This document shows positions 8,352 to 16,256 of a DNA stretch of 47,027 bases, in pieces. The stretch covers positions 1 through 47,027 of the forward strand of contig JAQGPC010000022.1 of assembly GCA_028293285.1 (NCBI GenBank), written 5' to 3'. Under the pieces are notes generated by a model, which saw only the letters and a program-made list of their open reading frames with translations, did no database searches and had not been told where the DNA came from. The position numbers were made by a program, and so were the translations under genes. This DNA comes from Pedosphaera sp. (lineage in GTDB: Bacteria; Verrucomicrobiota; Verrucomicrobiia; Limisphaerales; Pedosphaeraceae). The number at the start of each line of letters is the position of its first letter. The first letter of the stretch is position 1.

Positions 8352-11300
8352 TCATGGTTTTTGTATCACCCGATAAAACCTGCGCGTATAATTGGTGCTG
8401 CCCGGTTCTATAAATCGTAGCGTCCCGTTGGTCAAAACCGGCGTATTCGTTAACGTCGTCCACGCCAGCAGGTCACTGCTTGCCTGCAACTCGAACCCGC
8501 TCAGATTGTCCGCCCCCATCACGCTTCCGTCTGCAGAGCGGGAGGTTAAAGTATAACTGCCATCCGACTGGACTGACGGCTTGGCCAAAACCTGGGGCGT
8601 TACAACATTTAACACGGCATTGCTGCTGAGAACGTTCAACGCCCCGTTCGATACCCTGACCGCATACACGCCCGCGCTATCCTGCGTTACGCTTGATAAA
8701 GTTAGGCTTGTTTTCGTGGCTCCCAACAAATTAATTCCGTTTTTCAACCATTGATATGTGAGGGCCACTGTTCCAGTTGCTTGCACATTGAAAGTGACAG
8801 TTGTACCCATCATCACCGTCTGGCTGACCGGCTGTTGTACAATCGTTACCGGGTCTGGTATGAAGACCACTTGGTCCAACCAACCTGCATCCAGGCCGTC
8901 ACTAACGCTGGCATCCTTTGAATACTTCCAAATCAGCGAATGTGAACCAACTGGAATCGTAAACGATCTTTGTTCCCAATCCACCTCCCCGGAAATGGAC
9001 ATCGACGTCGTTTCGCCTTTATCCATCGTAAGATTCAGAAAATCAAACCCTTCTTCGGATGACACCTTCCACCAAAAAGTCATTGTCCCCGGCCCGGTCA
9101 CAACGGTTTGCAGCGTGGATTGTTGGCCATTGGTTATGCCACCGCTCTGCGCCGCGCTATCTCCGTCATGAGTAAACCGGATCTGCGGAAACCATAACGC
9201 ATTGGTTAAACTGGCACTTGTCGTCCATTGAAAGTTGGTTGCATTCAAAGCTCCGGCCAGCGTGTTCGTGAATGGAATATTTAGAAAGGCTGTCGTGCTA
9301 TTTGTCATACCCAAGGCATTCGAAACGATCAGCCGATACCCACCCGTGTCCTTCCCTTGAGTATTCGTTAACGTCAGTGATGAATTGGTCGCCCCCAAAA
9401 TCTCCACGCCATCATGTTGCCACTGATAATTCATTGGCTGCCTTCCCACCGCAAAAGCCGTGAATTGCACATTGGTGCCTCGGTTCACAGTCTGGCTGAA
9501 AGGTTGCAGAGTCATCGTTGGCTTGCCGCTTCCGACCAATACCGCGTAGAAACCTATCTCAGCCCCTCCTCCCGTAATCGCAAATACATTTTTGAGTCCT
9601 TCAGGAAACGAGAGTTTTGGGTTTCCCCAGGTCACAACGGTCCCATCCTTTTTTAAGGCGATCCATAGCAATTTTCCCTCGGCGATTGCCACCACATTGC
9701 TCAGGCCGCTAGGTGGGGTTCCAATATTTAACTCACCCCATTCGACGACAGTGCCATCAGCTTTTAATGCCATGCAATTGCCATTACCTTTAGCTCCGTC
9801 AATGGCTACTACGTTGGATAATCCAGCCGGCACGCGGCTTTCACCTGAAAATCCTCCCCATACCGCCACAGTTCCATCCGCTCGGAGTGCCATGCAGCAG
9901 TAGGTTCCCGCCGCCACCGCCACTATATTAGTTAATCCGGGCGGAATATTCGTTTGCCCAGCTCGATTGTCTCCCCACGCTGCCACTGTTCCATTTGACC
10001 TCAATACCAGGCAATGTGTAAGCCCTGCCGCAATGCCCGACACATTTGTCAGCCCAGCCGGCACATTGGTTTGACCATTGGCATTATTACCCCATACCAC
10101 CACCCTACCATCGGATTTTAGAACCATGCTGGAGTTGCTCCCGGCGCTGATTGCCGTCACATTTGTCAACCCAGACGGAATATTGGTTAACGTATTCACG
10201 CTGCCGGTGCCCTGAGACAAAGCCGTGCTGCTGATCCATTGAACGATTGAGCCATCAGATTTCAATGCCAATATGTGATAAGAACCAGCCGAGATGGCCA
10301 CTAGGTTGGTCAAACCGGGCGGAACGTTGGTTGGAAACCGTATACTATCGCTTCCCAGTACTAAAGTTTCCAATACTGATAAGAAAGCTTTGGTACTAAT
10401 GACTTCTCCAAAGGGATTAGTGGCCACCACATTATAAAAACCTGTTTGATCATAATTAAGATTGCTGAAATTCAACGTGGAATTGGTTGCTCCTGAAATG
10501 TCCGCCCCGTTAAATCGCCACTGATAGCTCAGGGGCAACGATCCTCGCACAGTCACAGAGAAGGTCGCCGTTCCCCCTAACGCGACATTCTTGCCAGCCG
10601 GTTGTAGCAAAATATATGGCGCGCTGTCGGTCACAACCAGGGATATGGTACTCTGGATCATCCCGTGCGTATTGCTGATCGTCAGCACATAATCTCCAGA
10701 CATCGCTGGCTGCACGTTTATCAACGCCAAACTGCTGCTGGTTGCTCCTGCCAAATTTGTCCCACCAAACTGCCATTGATAACTTAAAACCGGTGAACCA
10801 ATCGCTGAAACGGAAAAGGTAACGTTGGACCCCGCTCGCACTGTCTGATTGGGAGATTGTTGCAGAATCAACGGCGGACTGATCACGGTCAGCACAGCAC
10901 TCGAACTCACCATCGATCCCATTGCATTGCTCACTACCACTGAATAGTTTCCTGTATCAGAAAATAGCAGATTGTTTATCGTCAGCGTCGAGTTGGTGCT
11001 GCCGTTCACATGCGCATTATCAACGAGGTTGGAACCATTAAATCTCCATTTAAAACTGATTGGCTGGTAGCCGGTCACATTCACCGACAACGTCGCATTG
11101 GAACTATACGTCACTATCTGGCTCTGCGGATTTTGAAGCATCTGAACCGGCCCTTCTGACACTAACGCCAGATTATGGGATCCCCCCACCGCGATGGCCG
11201 TTGCCACCAGTCCCACTGGCACGTTGCTTTGGCCTGCCGCATTCCCCCCCCACATAATTATCGTGCCATCTGACTTTAACGCCATGCTTCGATCGTATCC

Positions 11301-12056
11301 GGCTGCGATTGCCACAACATTCGATAAGCCTGCTGGAACATTCGTTTGCTGACTGGGACCACCCCACGCCCATACCGTTCCGTCACTTCTCAACGCTAGG
11401 GAATGGTAATCACCTGCTGCAACAGCAACGACATTCGACAAACCAACAGGTACATTGGTTTGCCCATATGTATTATCGCCCCAGACAACTACCGTACCAT
11501 CAACCTTAAGCGCCAAGTCATGCAGAAAGCCGCCGGCCACTGCAACCACGTTGGATAAAGTCGACGGTACATTAGTCTGCCCGTGATCATTAGCACCCCA
11601 CGCCACCACCGCACCGTCATATTTCAGGGCCAGACTATGATAGCTACCCGCCGTCACCGCTATCACACCTGATAAACCCGCCGGCACATTCGTTTGACCG
11701 GCATCGTTTTGGCCCCACGCCACCACGCTCCCATCTGCTCTTAATGCCACAATATGAACACTTCCTGCTGATATCGCTTTTATATTGCTCAACCCGGCAG
11801 TAGAAAGTGTTGCGGTGTAATAGGGGTTCCCCCACACCGCCACCGTTCCATCTCCTTTCAGGGCCGCACTGAAAGTCGCGCCCGCAGTTATTGCTTTAAC
11901 CGGTCCAAGCCCCACGGGCGTGATCGTCGTCCCATCATAATCAAATCCCCAGGCAGCCACCAAACCCGCCGCGCCGACCGTTGCCGTCATCCATAAAAGC
12001 AGCAACCCGATAATTAATGTGAGTCCACCAAAAAACTGTTTCTTCCTTATCTTCAT
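8352..12056 (-). CDS. Giant secreted RCC1-repeat and Ig-like domain protein
   Basis: A 1234-residue exported protein. After a signal peptide (LTLIIGLLLLWMTATVGAAG) come RCC1-type beta-propeller repeats of about 40-50 residues with the unit VVAWG-x-N-x-x-G-Q-T-N-V-P-x-G-L-S-N-V-V-A-V-A-A-G (about 35-300), three Ig-like domains (about 305-565), a second RCC1 block (about 570-840), another Ig-like domain, a beta-rich module resembling a carbohydrate-binding or MAM-like domain (TMTFWWKVSSEEGFDFL), a last Ig-like domain, and a C-terminal module ending RRFYRVIQKP. RCC1 blocks usually form seven-bladed propellers that bind proteins. No catalytic residues are recognisable; adhesion or surface binding is inferred. 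The ATG lacks a Shine-Dalgarno. Confidence 0.85.
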   Translation of the reverse strand: MKIRKKQFFGGLTLIIGLLLLWMTATVGAAGLVAAWGFDYDGTTITPVGLGPVKAITAGATFSAALKGDGTVAVWGNPYYTATLSTAGLSNIKAISAGSVHIVALRADGSVVAWGQNDAGQTNVPAGLSGVIAVTAGSYHSLALKYDGAVVAWGANDHGQTNVPSTLSNVVAVAGGFLHDLALKVDGTVVVWGDNTYGQTNVPVGLSNVVAVAAGDYHSLALRSDGTVWAWGGPSQQTNVPAGLSNVVAIAAGYDRSMALKSDGTIIMWGGNAAGQSNVPVGLVATAIAVGGSHNLALVSEGPVQMLQNPQSQIVTYSSNATLSVNVTGYQPISFKWRFNGSNLVDNAHVNGSTNSTLTINNLLFSDTGNYSVVVSNAMGSMVSSSAVLTVISPPLILQQSPNQTVRAGSNVTFSVSAIGSPVLSYQWQFGGTNLAGATSSSLALINVQPAMSGDYVLTISNTHGMIQSTISLVVTDSAPYILLQPAGKNVALGGTATFSVTVRGSLPLSYQWRFNGADISGATNSTLNFSNLNYDQTGFYNVVATNPFGEVISTKAFLSVLETLVLGSDSIRFPTNVPPGLTNLVAISAGSYHILALKSDGSIVQWISSTALSQGTGSVNTLTNIPSGLTNVTAISAGSNSSMVLKSDGRVVVWGNNANGQTNVPAGLTNVSGIAAGLTHCLVLRSNGTVAAWGDNRAGQTNIPPGLTNIVAVAAGTYCCMALRADGTVAVWGGFSGESRVPAGLSNVVAIDGAKGNGNCMALKADGTVVEWGELNIGTPPSGLSNVVAIAEGKLLWIALKKDGTVVTWGNPKLSFPEGLKNVFAITGGGAEIGFYAVLVGSGKPTMTLQPFSQTVNRGTNVQFTAFAVGRQPMNYQWQHDGVEILGATNSSLTLTNTQGKDTGGYRLIVSNALGMTNSTTAFLNIPFTNTLAGALNATNFQWTTSASLTNALWFPQIRFTHDGDSAAQSGGITNGQQSTLQTVVTGPGTMTFWWKVSSEEGFDFLNLTMDKGETTSMSISGEVDWEQRSFTIPVGSHSLIWKYSKDASVSDGLDAGWLDQVVFIPDPVTIVQQPVSQTVMMGTTVTFNVQATGTVALTYQWLKNGINLLGATKTSLTLSSVTQDSAGVYAVRVSNGALNVLSSNAVLNVVTPQVLAKPSVQSDGSYTLTSRSADGSVMGADNLSGFELQASSDLLAWTTLTNTPVLTNGTLRFIEPGSTNYTRRFYRVIQKP

Positions 12057-12274
12057 AATGTGTTTGGGTTAACCATCTTCTTTTACTTCTGATGCTTTGA
12101 CCTTGAACGGACAACAATTTACCGCCTGCGAATCCGGCCAATTTGTATCCTGTGATTTACCCCTTGGAATTTCTCGTGTCGATGTGCGTTCCCCGGCACA
12201 GCCTGTGTGTTTGACTGCACACTCTTCAGATAAACCGTGCTGGTAATTTCCGGGCGCTTCGCAATACTTTCGCC

Positions 12275-12613
12275 ATGATTTTGGAAAACGGCGAAAAGGT
12301 TCACATCATTCACCGGCGGCATTTCGAAAAAGACCCGCACCGCCATTTTGTCGGTGTGGTAAACGCTTATGAAAACGGCATGGCCCGCGTCACTGGCCAC
12401 ATTTACACCGTTGATTTGGTCAAGTTCTCCTTTTTTCGCCGCCCCGAACCACGCACCCGCATCATCGCGCTCGGCTCCGGTGATGTCCTTGTAAATGTTT
12501 TGCCACCCTCCGTGGACCTCGCCAAAATCATCTACAAACAGGAAAAGAAATCCGTGCGTGTGACCGACGGCAGTGACTGGTATCTCGACATCAGTGAATT
12601 CGCCTGGAGATAA
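12275..12613 (+). CDS. Small protein of unknown function
   Basis: A 112-residue soluble protein, not recognised. Its N-terminal half is rich in His, Arg and beta-prone residues (KVHIIHRRHFEKDPHRHF), and the pattern suggests a small beta-barrel: GVVNAYENGMARVTGHIYTVD followed by RTRIIALGSGDVLVNVLP. There is no signal peptide, membrane segment or cysteine. It stands alone on the plus strand between two minus-strand genes, has no visible ribosome binding site, and ends just before a hairpin-like sequence. The coding-type third-position bias and the lack of a competing long frame favour a real gene. A short minus-strand frame across its start (12119-12400) is probably its shadow. Confidence 0.65.
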   Translation: MILENGEKVHIIHRRHFEKDPHRHFVGVVNAYENGMARVTGHIYTVDLVKFSFFRRPEPRTRIIALGSGDVLVNVLPPSVDLAKIIYKQEKKSVRVTDGSDWYLDISEFAWR

Positions 12614-12617
12614 TCCG

Positions 12618-12643
12618 CTTAGGAGCGAGCCGTTTACGGCGCT
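12618..12643. repeat. Imperfect hairpin after the small plus-strand gene
   Basis: AGCGAGCCGTTTACGGCGCT folds into an imperfect hairpin (GCCGT/ACGGC core). It is followed by AT-rich sequence but not a T-run. It resembles the other short intergenic palindromes of this window. Confidence 0.3.
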
Positions 12644-12675
12644 TAAATAAAATTACGTCTGCGGGTGTGGATTTA

Positions 12676-15018
12676 TTACGCCGCCGTTTTTTCAACAACC
12701 TCTTGCTTCCCTGTTTTACCAAACAACAACCTCAAACTATTCATCACCACAATCACCGTGCTCCCTTCATGCCCCACAACTCCAATTGTCAAAGGTATCT
12801 TCCCCATCAAAGCAAAACACATCAGCACCACCACCGTGCCGAGCGAGATGATTAAATTCTGACGGATTACCCGCCGCGCTCGCTGGCTGAGCTTGAATGC
12901 CGCCAGAAAGTTTTCCAACCGGTCATGCATCAGCACCACTTCCGCCTGTTCCAGTGCCGCATCTGAGCCCCGCGCCCCCATTGCCACGCCCACATCCGAT
13001 GCTGCCAGACTGGGCGCATCATTCACGCCATCACCCACCATCGCCACCCGTTGCCCCTTCGCGATCAATTCCCGGATCGCTTCGACTTTTTGTTCCGGCT
13101 TCAATTCCGCCCGCACATCATCCAGTTGCAACTCCGCCTTCAAATGTTCCGCCGTCGCTTTGCGATCTCCCGTCAACACCACCGTGTGCAATCCTTCCCG
13201 TCGAAGTTCTTCCATGACCTGCCGTGCTTGCGGGCGAATATCATCCCGTAACACAATCCGCCCCACCAACTCGCCCTCGGTCAGCCATACTTCGTTAAAT
13301 CCCGCTTCCGTTGCTGGCACCTGTGAAATTATCCTGGCGCAATCTCCTTCTGTCAGCCATTCGCGCCGTCCCAACCGGCACACCTTGCCTTCGCGTTTGA
13401 TTTGCAAACCATGCCCCGTGATTGATTCAAAATTCTCCAGTTCAATCGGCTTAATCTGCTGCTGCTTGCCATAGCGTGTGATGGCCCGCGCGAGCGGATG
13501 GGTCGAAAGCCGTTCCAGTGAATAGGCCAATTGTGCAATCTCCTTTTCACGCCCAGCCGGAAAACTCTCCACCTTTTCCACGCGCAATTCCCCCGTGGTC
13601 AGCGTTCCGGTTTTATCCAGGGCGACCATTGTCACTCCGGCCAATTTTTCCACCGCTGCTCCACCACGAAACAAAATCCCATGCCGCGCGCCCCAAGCAA
13701 TTGCCGCCAACACCGCCGATGGAATGGACAGCACTAGCGCACACGGCGATGCCACCACCAGCAATGTCATGGTATGATAAAAAGCACTTTGCTCCGCTCC
13801 CTGCGCTGTGAATGGCGCCAGTCCCCGCACCAGCCACCACACAAAAAACATTGCCAGCGAAAGACCGAGCACGATGTAGGTATAAACCGTGCTGAACTTG
13901 TCCGTAAATTGTTGCGCCGGGGCCTTGCGTTGCTGTGCCTCTCGGATTAATTGAATGATCTTCTGCAACGCACTTTCCGTGGCAGGCCGCAACACCGTCA
14001 CCTCCACCGCTCCCCATAAATTGATTGTTCCGGCCAATACTGAATCCCCAACCCCCTTTTCCACCGGCGTTGCCTCGCCTGTGAGATTAGACTCGTCGCT
14101 GGCCGTTCCGCCCTTGCTCACCTCCGCATCCACCGGGAATTGCGCTCCCGGCTTGATCAACAAACGCATTCCTCGTTGCAAACGTTCCACCGGAACTTCC
14201 CGTTCCTGCCCCGCTTCATCCAAAACTGTTGCCACCTTCGGCGCTTCTTTAAATAGCGAGTTGATTTCCCGTTGCGTCCGCCCGAGCGCATAATGTTCCA
14301 ACGCGCCGGAAAACGAGAATAGGAACAGCAGCGTCGCCCCTTCCCCCCATGCCCCAATACTCGCGCTCCCAACAGCCACCGCCAGCATCAGGAAATGCAC
14401 ATCAATGGCCCGTTTTTGCAACCGCTCCCAAACCTCCTCCGCCGTGAACCAGCCTCCTGCCAGATACGCGGCGATATAGGCATAAACCGCGAACGGACTT
14501 CCCAGGAAATAACCTGCCAGTCCAAACACCCCGCACAAAGCGGCCGCCAGTAGTTGCGGCTTCCATTCATCCAGATGTTCCGCGTGCTCCAGGAACTCCA
14601 CATCCCTTTGCACCACTCGCGGCCAGGGAATATCGCGCCACCGCCAAAATCGCGGTGCGGTCGGACAAGTCACCCGCGCAATCGTCGTGGAATTCCCTTC
14701 CTGCTTGATGGTAATTGCCTGTCGCTCCTTGAACGACAAAGGAACGCTGCAACCATTGCAATCTCCCTCGCCTGAAAGTATCCCACACGCCTGCGCGCCA
14801 TCGACTGCTTCCGCACTCTGGATTGTGTCAGAAATTCGTTGCGTCAATTTAGCAACATCCGCCTGGCCCAACGTCGCCACCGAAATGGTTTTCTTCGTGC
14901 GATCAACGGTAACCGCCTCCAACGTCGGTTCTTGTGCCAGAACTTCCGTCACCGACCGTGCCAGGCATCTGGCCTTTTCGGCTTGTAAATCGGTTTCGCT
15001 GGACGTTGGCTGGCTCAT
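12676..15018 (-). CDS. Heavy-metal P1B-type ATPase with SPC motif (P1B-4-like)
   Basis: A 780-residue metal-pumping ATPase of the inner membrane. The phosphorylation motif DKTGTLT is at 468-474, the actuator loop TGEATP near 313, the P1B His-Pro dipeptide at 507-508, TGD at 616 and GDGVNDAP at 662. The metal-site membrane motif is SPC (424-426), not CPC, and the last membrane segment carries HEGST (750-754) before VVMNSLRLL. SPC plus HEG(G/S)T is the signature of P1B-4 pumps for Co, Zn or Fe-type divalent ions rather than Cu. There is no GMTCxxC domain, but the N-terminal 120 residues hold CGILSGEGDCNGC, a possible soft-metal site. No metal regulator is adjacent. Confidence 0.88.
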   Translation of the reverse strand: MSQPTSSETDLQAEKARCLARSVTEVLAQEPTLEAVTVDRTKKTISVATLGQADVAKLTQRISDTIQSAEAVDGAQACGILSGEGDCNGCSVPLSFKERQAITIKQEGNSTTIARVTCPTAPRFWRWRDIPWPRVVQRDVEFLEHAEHLDEWKPQLLAAALCGVFGLAGYFLGSPFAVYAYIAAYLAGGWFTAEEVWERLQKRAIDVHFLMLAVAVGSASIGAWGEGATLLFLFSFSGALEHYALGRTQREINSLFKEAPKVATVLDEAGQEREVPVERLQRGMRLLIKPGAQFPVDAEVSKGGTASDESNLTGEATPVEKGVGDSVLAGTINLWGAVEVTVLRPATESALQKIIQLIREAQQRKAPAQQFTDKFSTVYTYIVLGLSLAMFFVWWLVRGLAPFTAQGAEQSAFYHTMTLLVVASPCALVLSIPSAVLAAIAWGARHGILFRGGAAVEKLAGVTMVALDKTGTLTTGELRVEKVESFPAGREKEIAQLAYSLERLSTHPLARAITRYGKQQQIKPIELENFESITGHGLQIKREGKVCRLGRREWLTEGDCARIISQVPATEAGFNEVWLTEGELVGRIVLRDDIRPQARQVMEELRREGLHTVVLTGDRKATAEHLKAELQLDDVRAELKPEQKVEAIRELIAKGQRVAMVGDGVNDAPSLAASDVGVAMGARGSDAALEQAEVVLMHDRLENFLAAFKLSQRARRVIRQNLIISLGTVVVLMCFALMGKIPLTIGVVGHEGSTVIVVMNSLRLLFGKTGKQEVVEKTAA

Positions 15019-15149
15019 ATATTTGCTACTCAGAACCTACCATAATTCCCTAATCTGAAGCGATTGCAAATCGTGTTCGATTTTGCTTCGCCTAAGCGCT
15101 TTAAATACCCCACCGCTTATTCGAAACAACTCGCATGTTTACTCATGGA

Positions 15150-15563
15150 TTAGCTTTTCACGATTTTATCAAAGCGCTCTTTGTAACCGGGAATTTTTTC
15201 ATCAGGAGTCCAAAATCCACTATTATCCAATTCAAATTTTGTTTTGGTTAATTTCTTTGTTCCTGGATCTTCTGCTTCGATCGTCACCCCATCTTTGCTT
15301 TCTTCGACGATTTTGTATTTGCTCACAAACTTCCAGTTTCCGCTTTTCATGGTCATTTTTTCTGCATCGAACTCAATGACCATTTTTCCCAAAACCGAAC
15401 CAACCTTTTCCAATTGTTGTGGCGTGAGTTTGGTATGCGATTTTAAATAATCAACCGTGGCTGCTTTATTCGACTTCCATGTGCCGACTAATTTTGAATT
15501 GCCAGCATGAATTGAAAGCGAAAACCCCAACAGAAGCACTACTGAAAAAATGAATTTTAGCAT
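15150..15563 (-). CDS. Small secreted protein, lipocalin-like
   Basis: A 137-residue protein with a clear signal peptide (MLKFIFSVVLLLGFSLSIHAG). The mature part begins LVGTWKSNK, the G-x-W opening seen in lipocalin-like beta-barrels, and alternates beta-prone strands (MVIEFDAEKMTMKSGNW, YKIVEES, VTIEAED, KTKFELDNSGFW). It has no cysteines. It lies 131 bases upstream of the P-type ATPase on the same strand, so co-transcription is possible, but nothing in the sequence shows a metal function. No specific function can be assigned. Confidence 0.7.
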   Translation of the reverse strand: MLKFIFSVVLLLGFSLSIHAGNSKLVGTWKSNKAATVDYLKSHTKLTPQQLEKVGSVLGKMVIEFDAEKMTMKSGNWKFVSKYKIVEESKDGVTIEAEDPGTKKLTKTKFELDNSGFWTPDEKIPGYKERFDKIVKS

Positions 15564-15767
15564 GTCGGAAGTTTGCCTGATGATTCACGATTGGCAATTT
15601 AAACTGTGCATCGAACTACCAATCCATCCTTCACGCATACCCGGACTACTTTTTAGTTTCAGCTTTCCCTTTCAATTGCCTTTGGAAGTATCGCTAACCT
15701 TCTCTTTAAAAGCACTTGATCCTTTCGGGATGTCGAAGAGCCAAACCTTGAAATAATGCTTTAAGTT

Positions 15768-16256
15768 TTATTGCCCCAGCAGGAAATACCCACTCTGGTT
15801 GGTGCCCAGGAACTCCCCAGCGCCGTAGTTGCCGTTCTGCCGGGCGGCGCCCTTGAAGCTGTTGGTGCGGCCGCTTACGGGGTCAATGAAGCTGCCCGCA
15901 ATCGCGCCACTGGAACTGGTAAAGGTCAGCTTTAAATTGTTGGTGTTCGGCCCTGCCACGGTGACCGTGTTGTTGCTGGCGAGGGTGATGGCGCTCACGA
16001 TGGGAGTGGCGAGGTTGCCTCCGGCCAGGATCAGGGTGGTGTTGGTCAGATTCAGAATGCGGTGACCGGTGGTCGGAGCCACATAACCACTGCCCACCAG
16101 GTCCACGAGGTTGGTAAACCCACCGGGATAATAGAGGTTGGTGGGATTGGCCAGTTTGATCCATACCAGGCTGGCACTCAGGTTGGTGCCCACCCCCGGC
16201 GCATTGGTGAAGGAAACCCAGCTTAACACCGCGCCCTTGCCCGCATAAAGCGGCAT
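15768..16256 (-). CDS. C-terminal fragment of the split giant Ig/golvesin gene
   Basis: This 162-residue frame is not an independent gene. Its open frame continues upstream past its first Met, and the translation SLSKQGLWPLYMPLYAGKG joins naturally to the end of the upstream 16223-20185 frame (GNLGDGTTEAQA) if one G is restored in the C-run at 16298-16301 (plus strand). The fragment is beta-rich, repeats motifs of the preceding module (TVAGPNTNNLKLTFTSSSG, GRTNSFKGA) and ends in GEFLGTNQSGYFLLGQ, which reads as a natural terminus for an exported protein. Codon use here is richer in G and C than in the Ig repeats. A sequencing error or a genuine inactivating deletion are both possible. Confidence 0.6.
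   Translation of the reverse strand: MPLYAGKGAVLSWVSFTNAPGVGTNLSASLVWIKLANPTNLYYPGGFTNLVDLVGSGYVAPTTGHRILNLTNTTLILAGGNLATPIVSAITLASNNTVTVAGPNTNNLKLTFTSSSGAIAGSFIDPVSGRTNSFKGAARQNGNYGAGEFLGTNQSGYFLLGQ

Noticed and set aside
12119-12400. 93-residue minus-strand frame overlapping the small 12275 gene
   Set aside because: It has no recognisable signal or domain and lies opposite the better-supported plus-strand frame.
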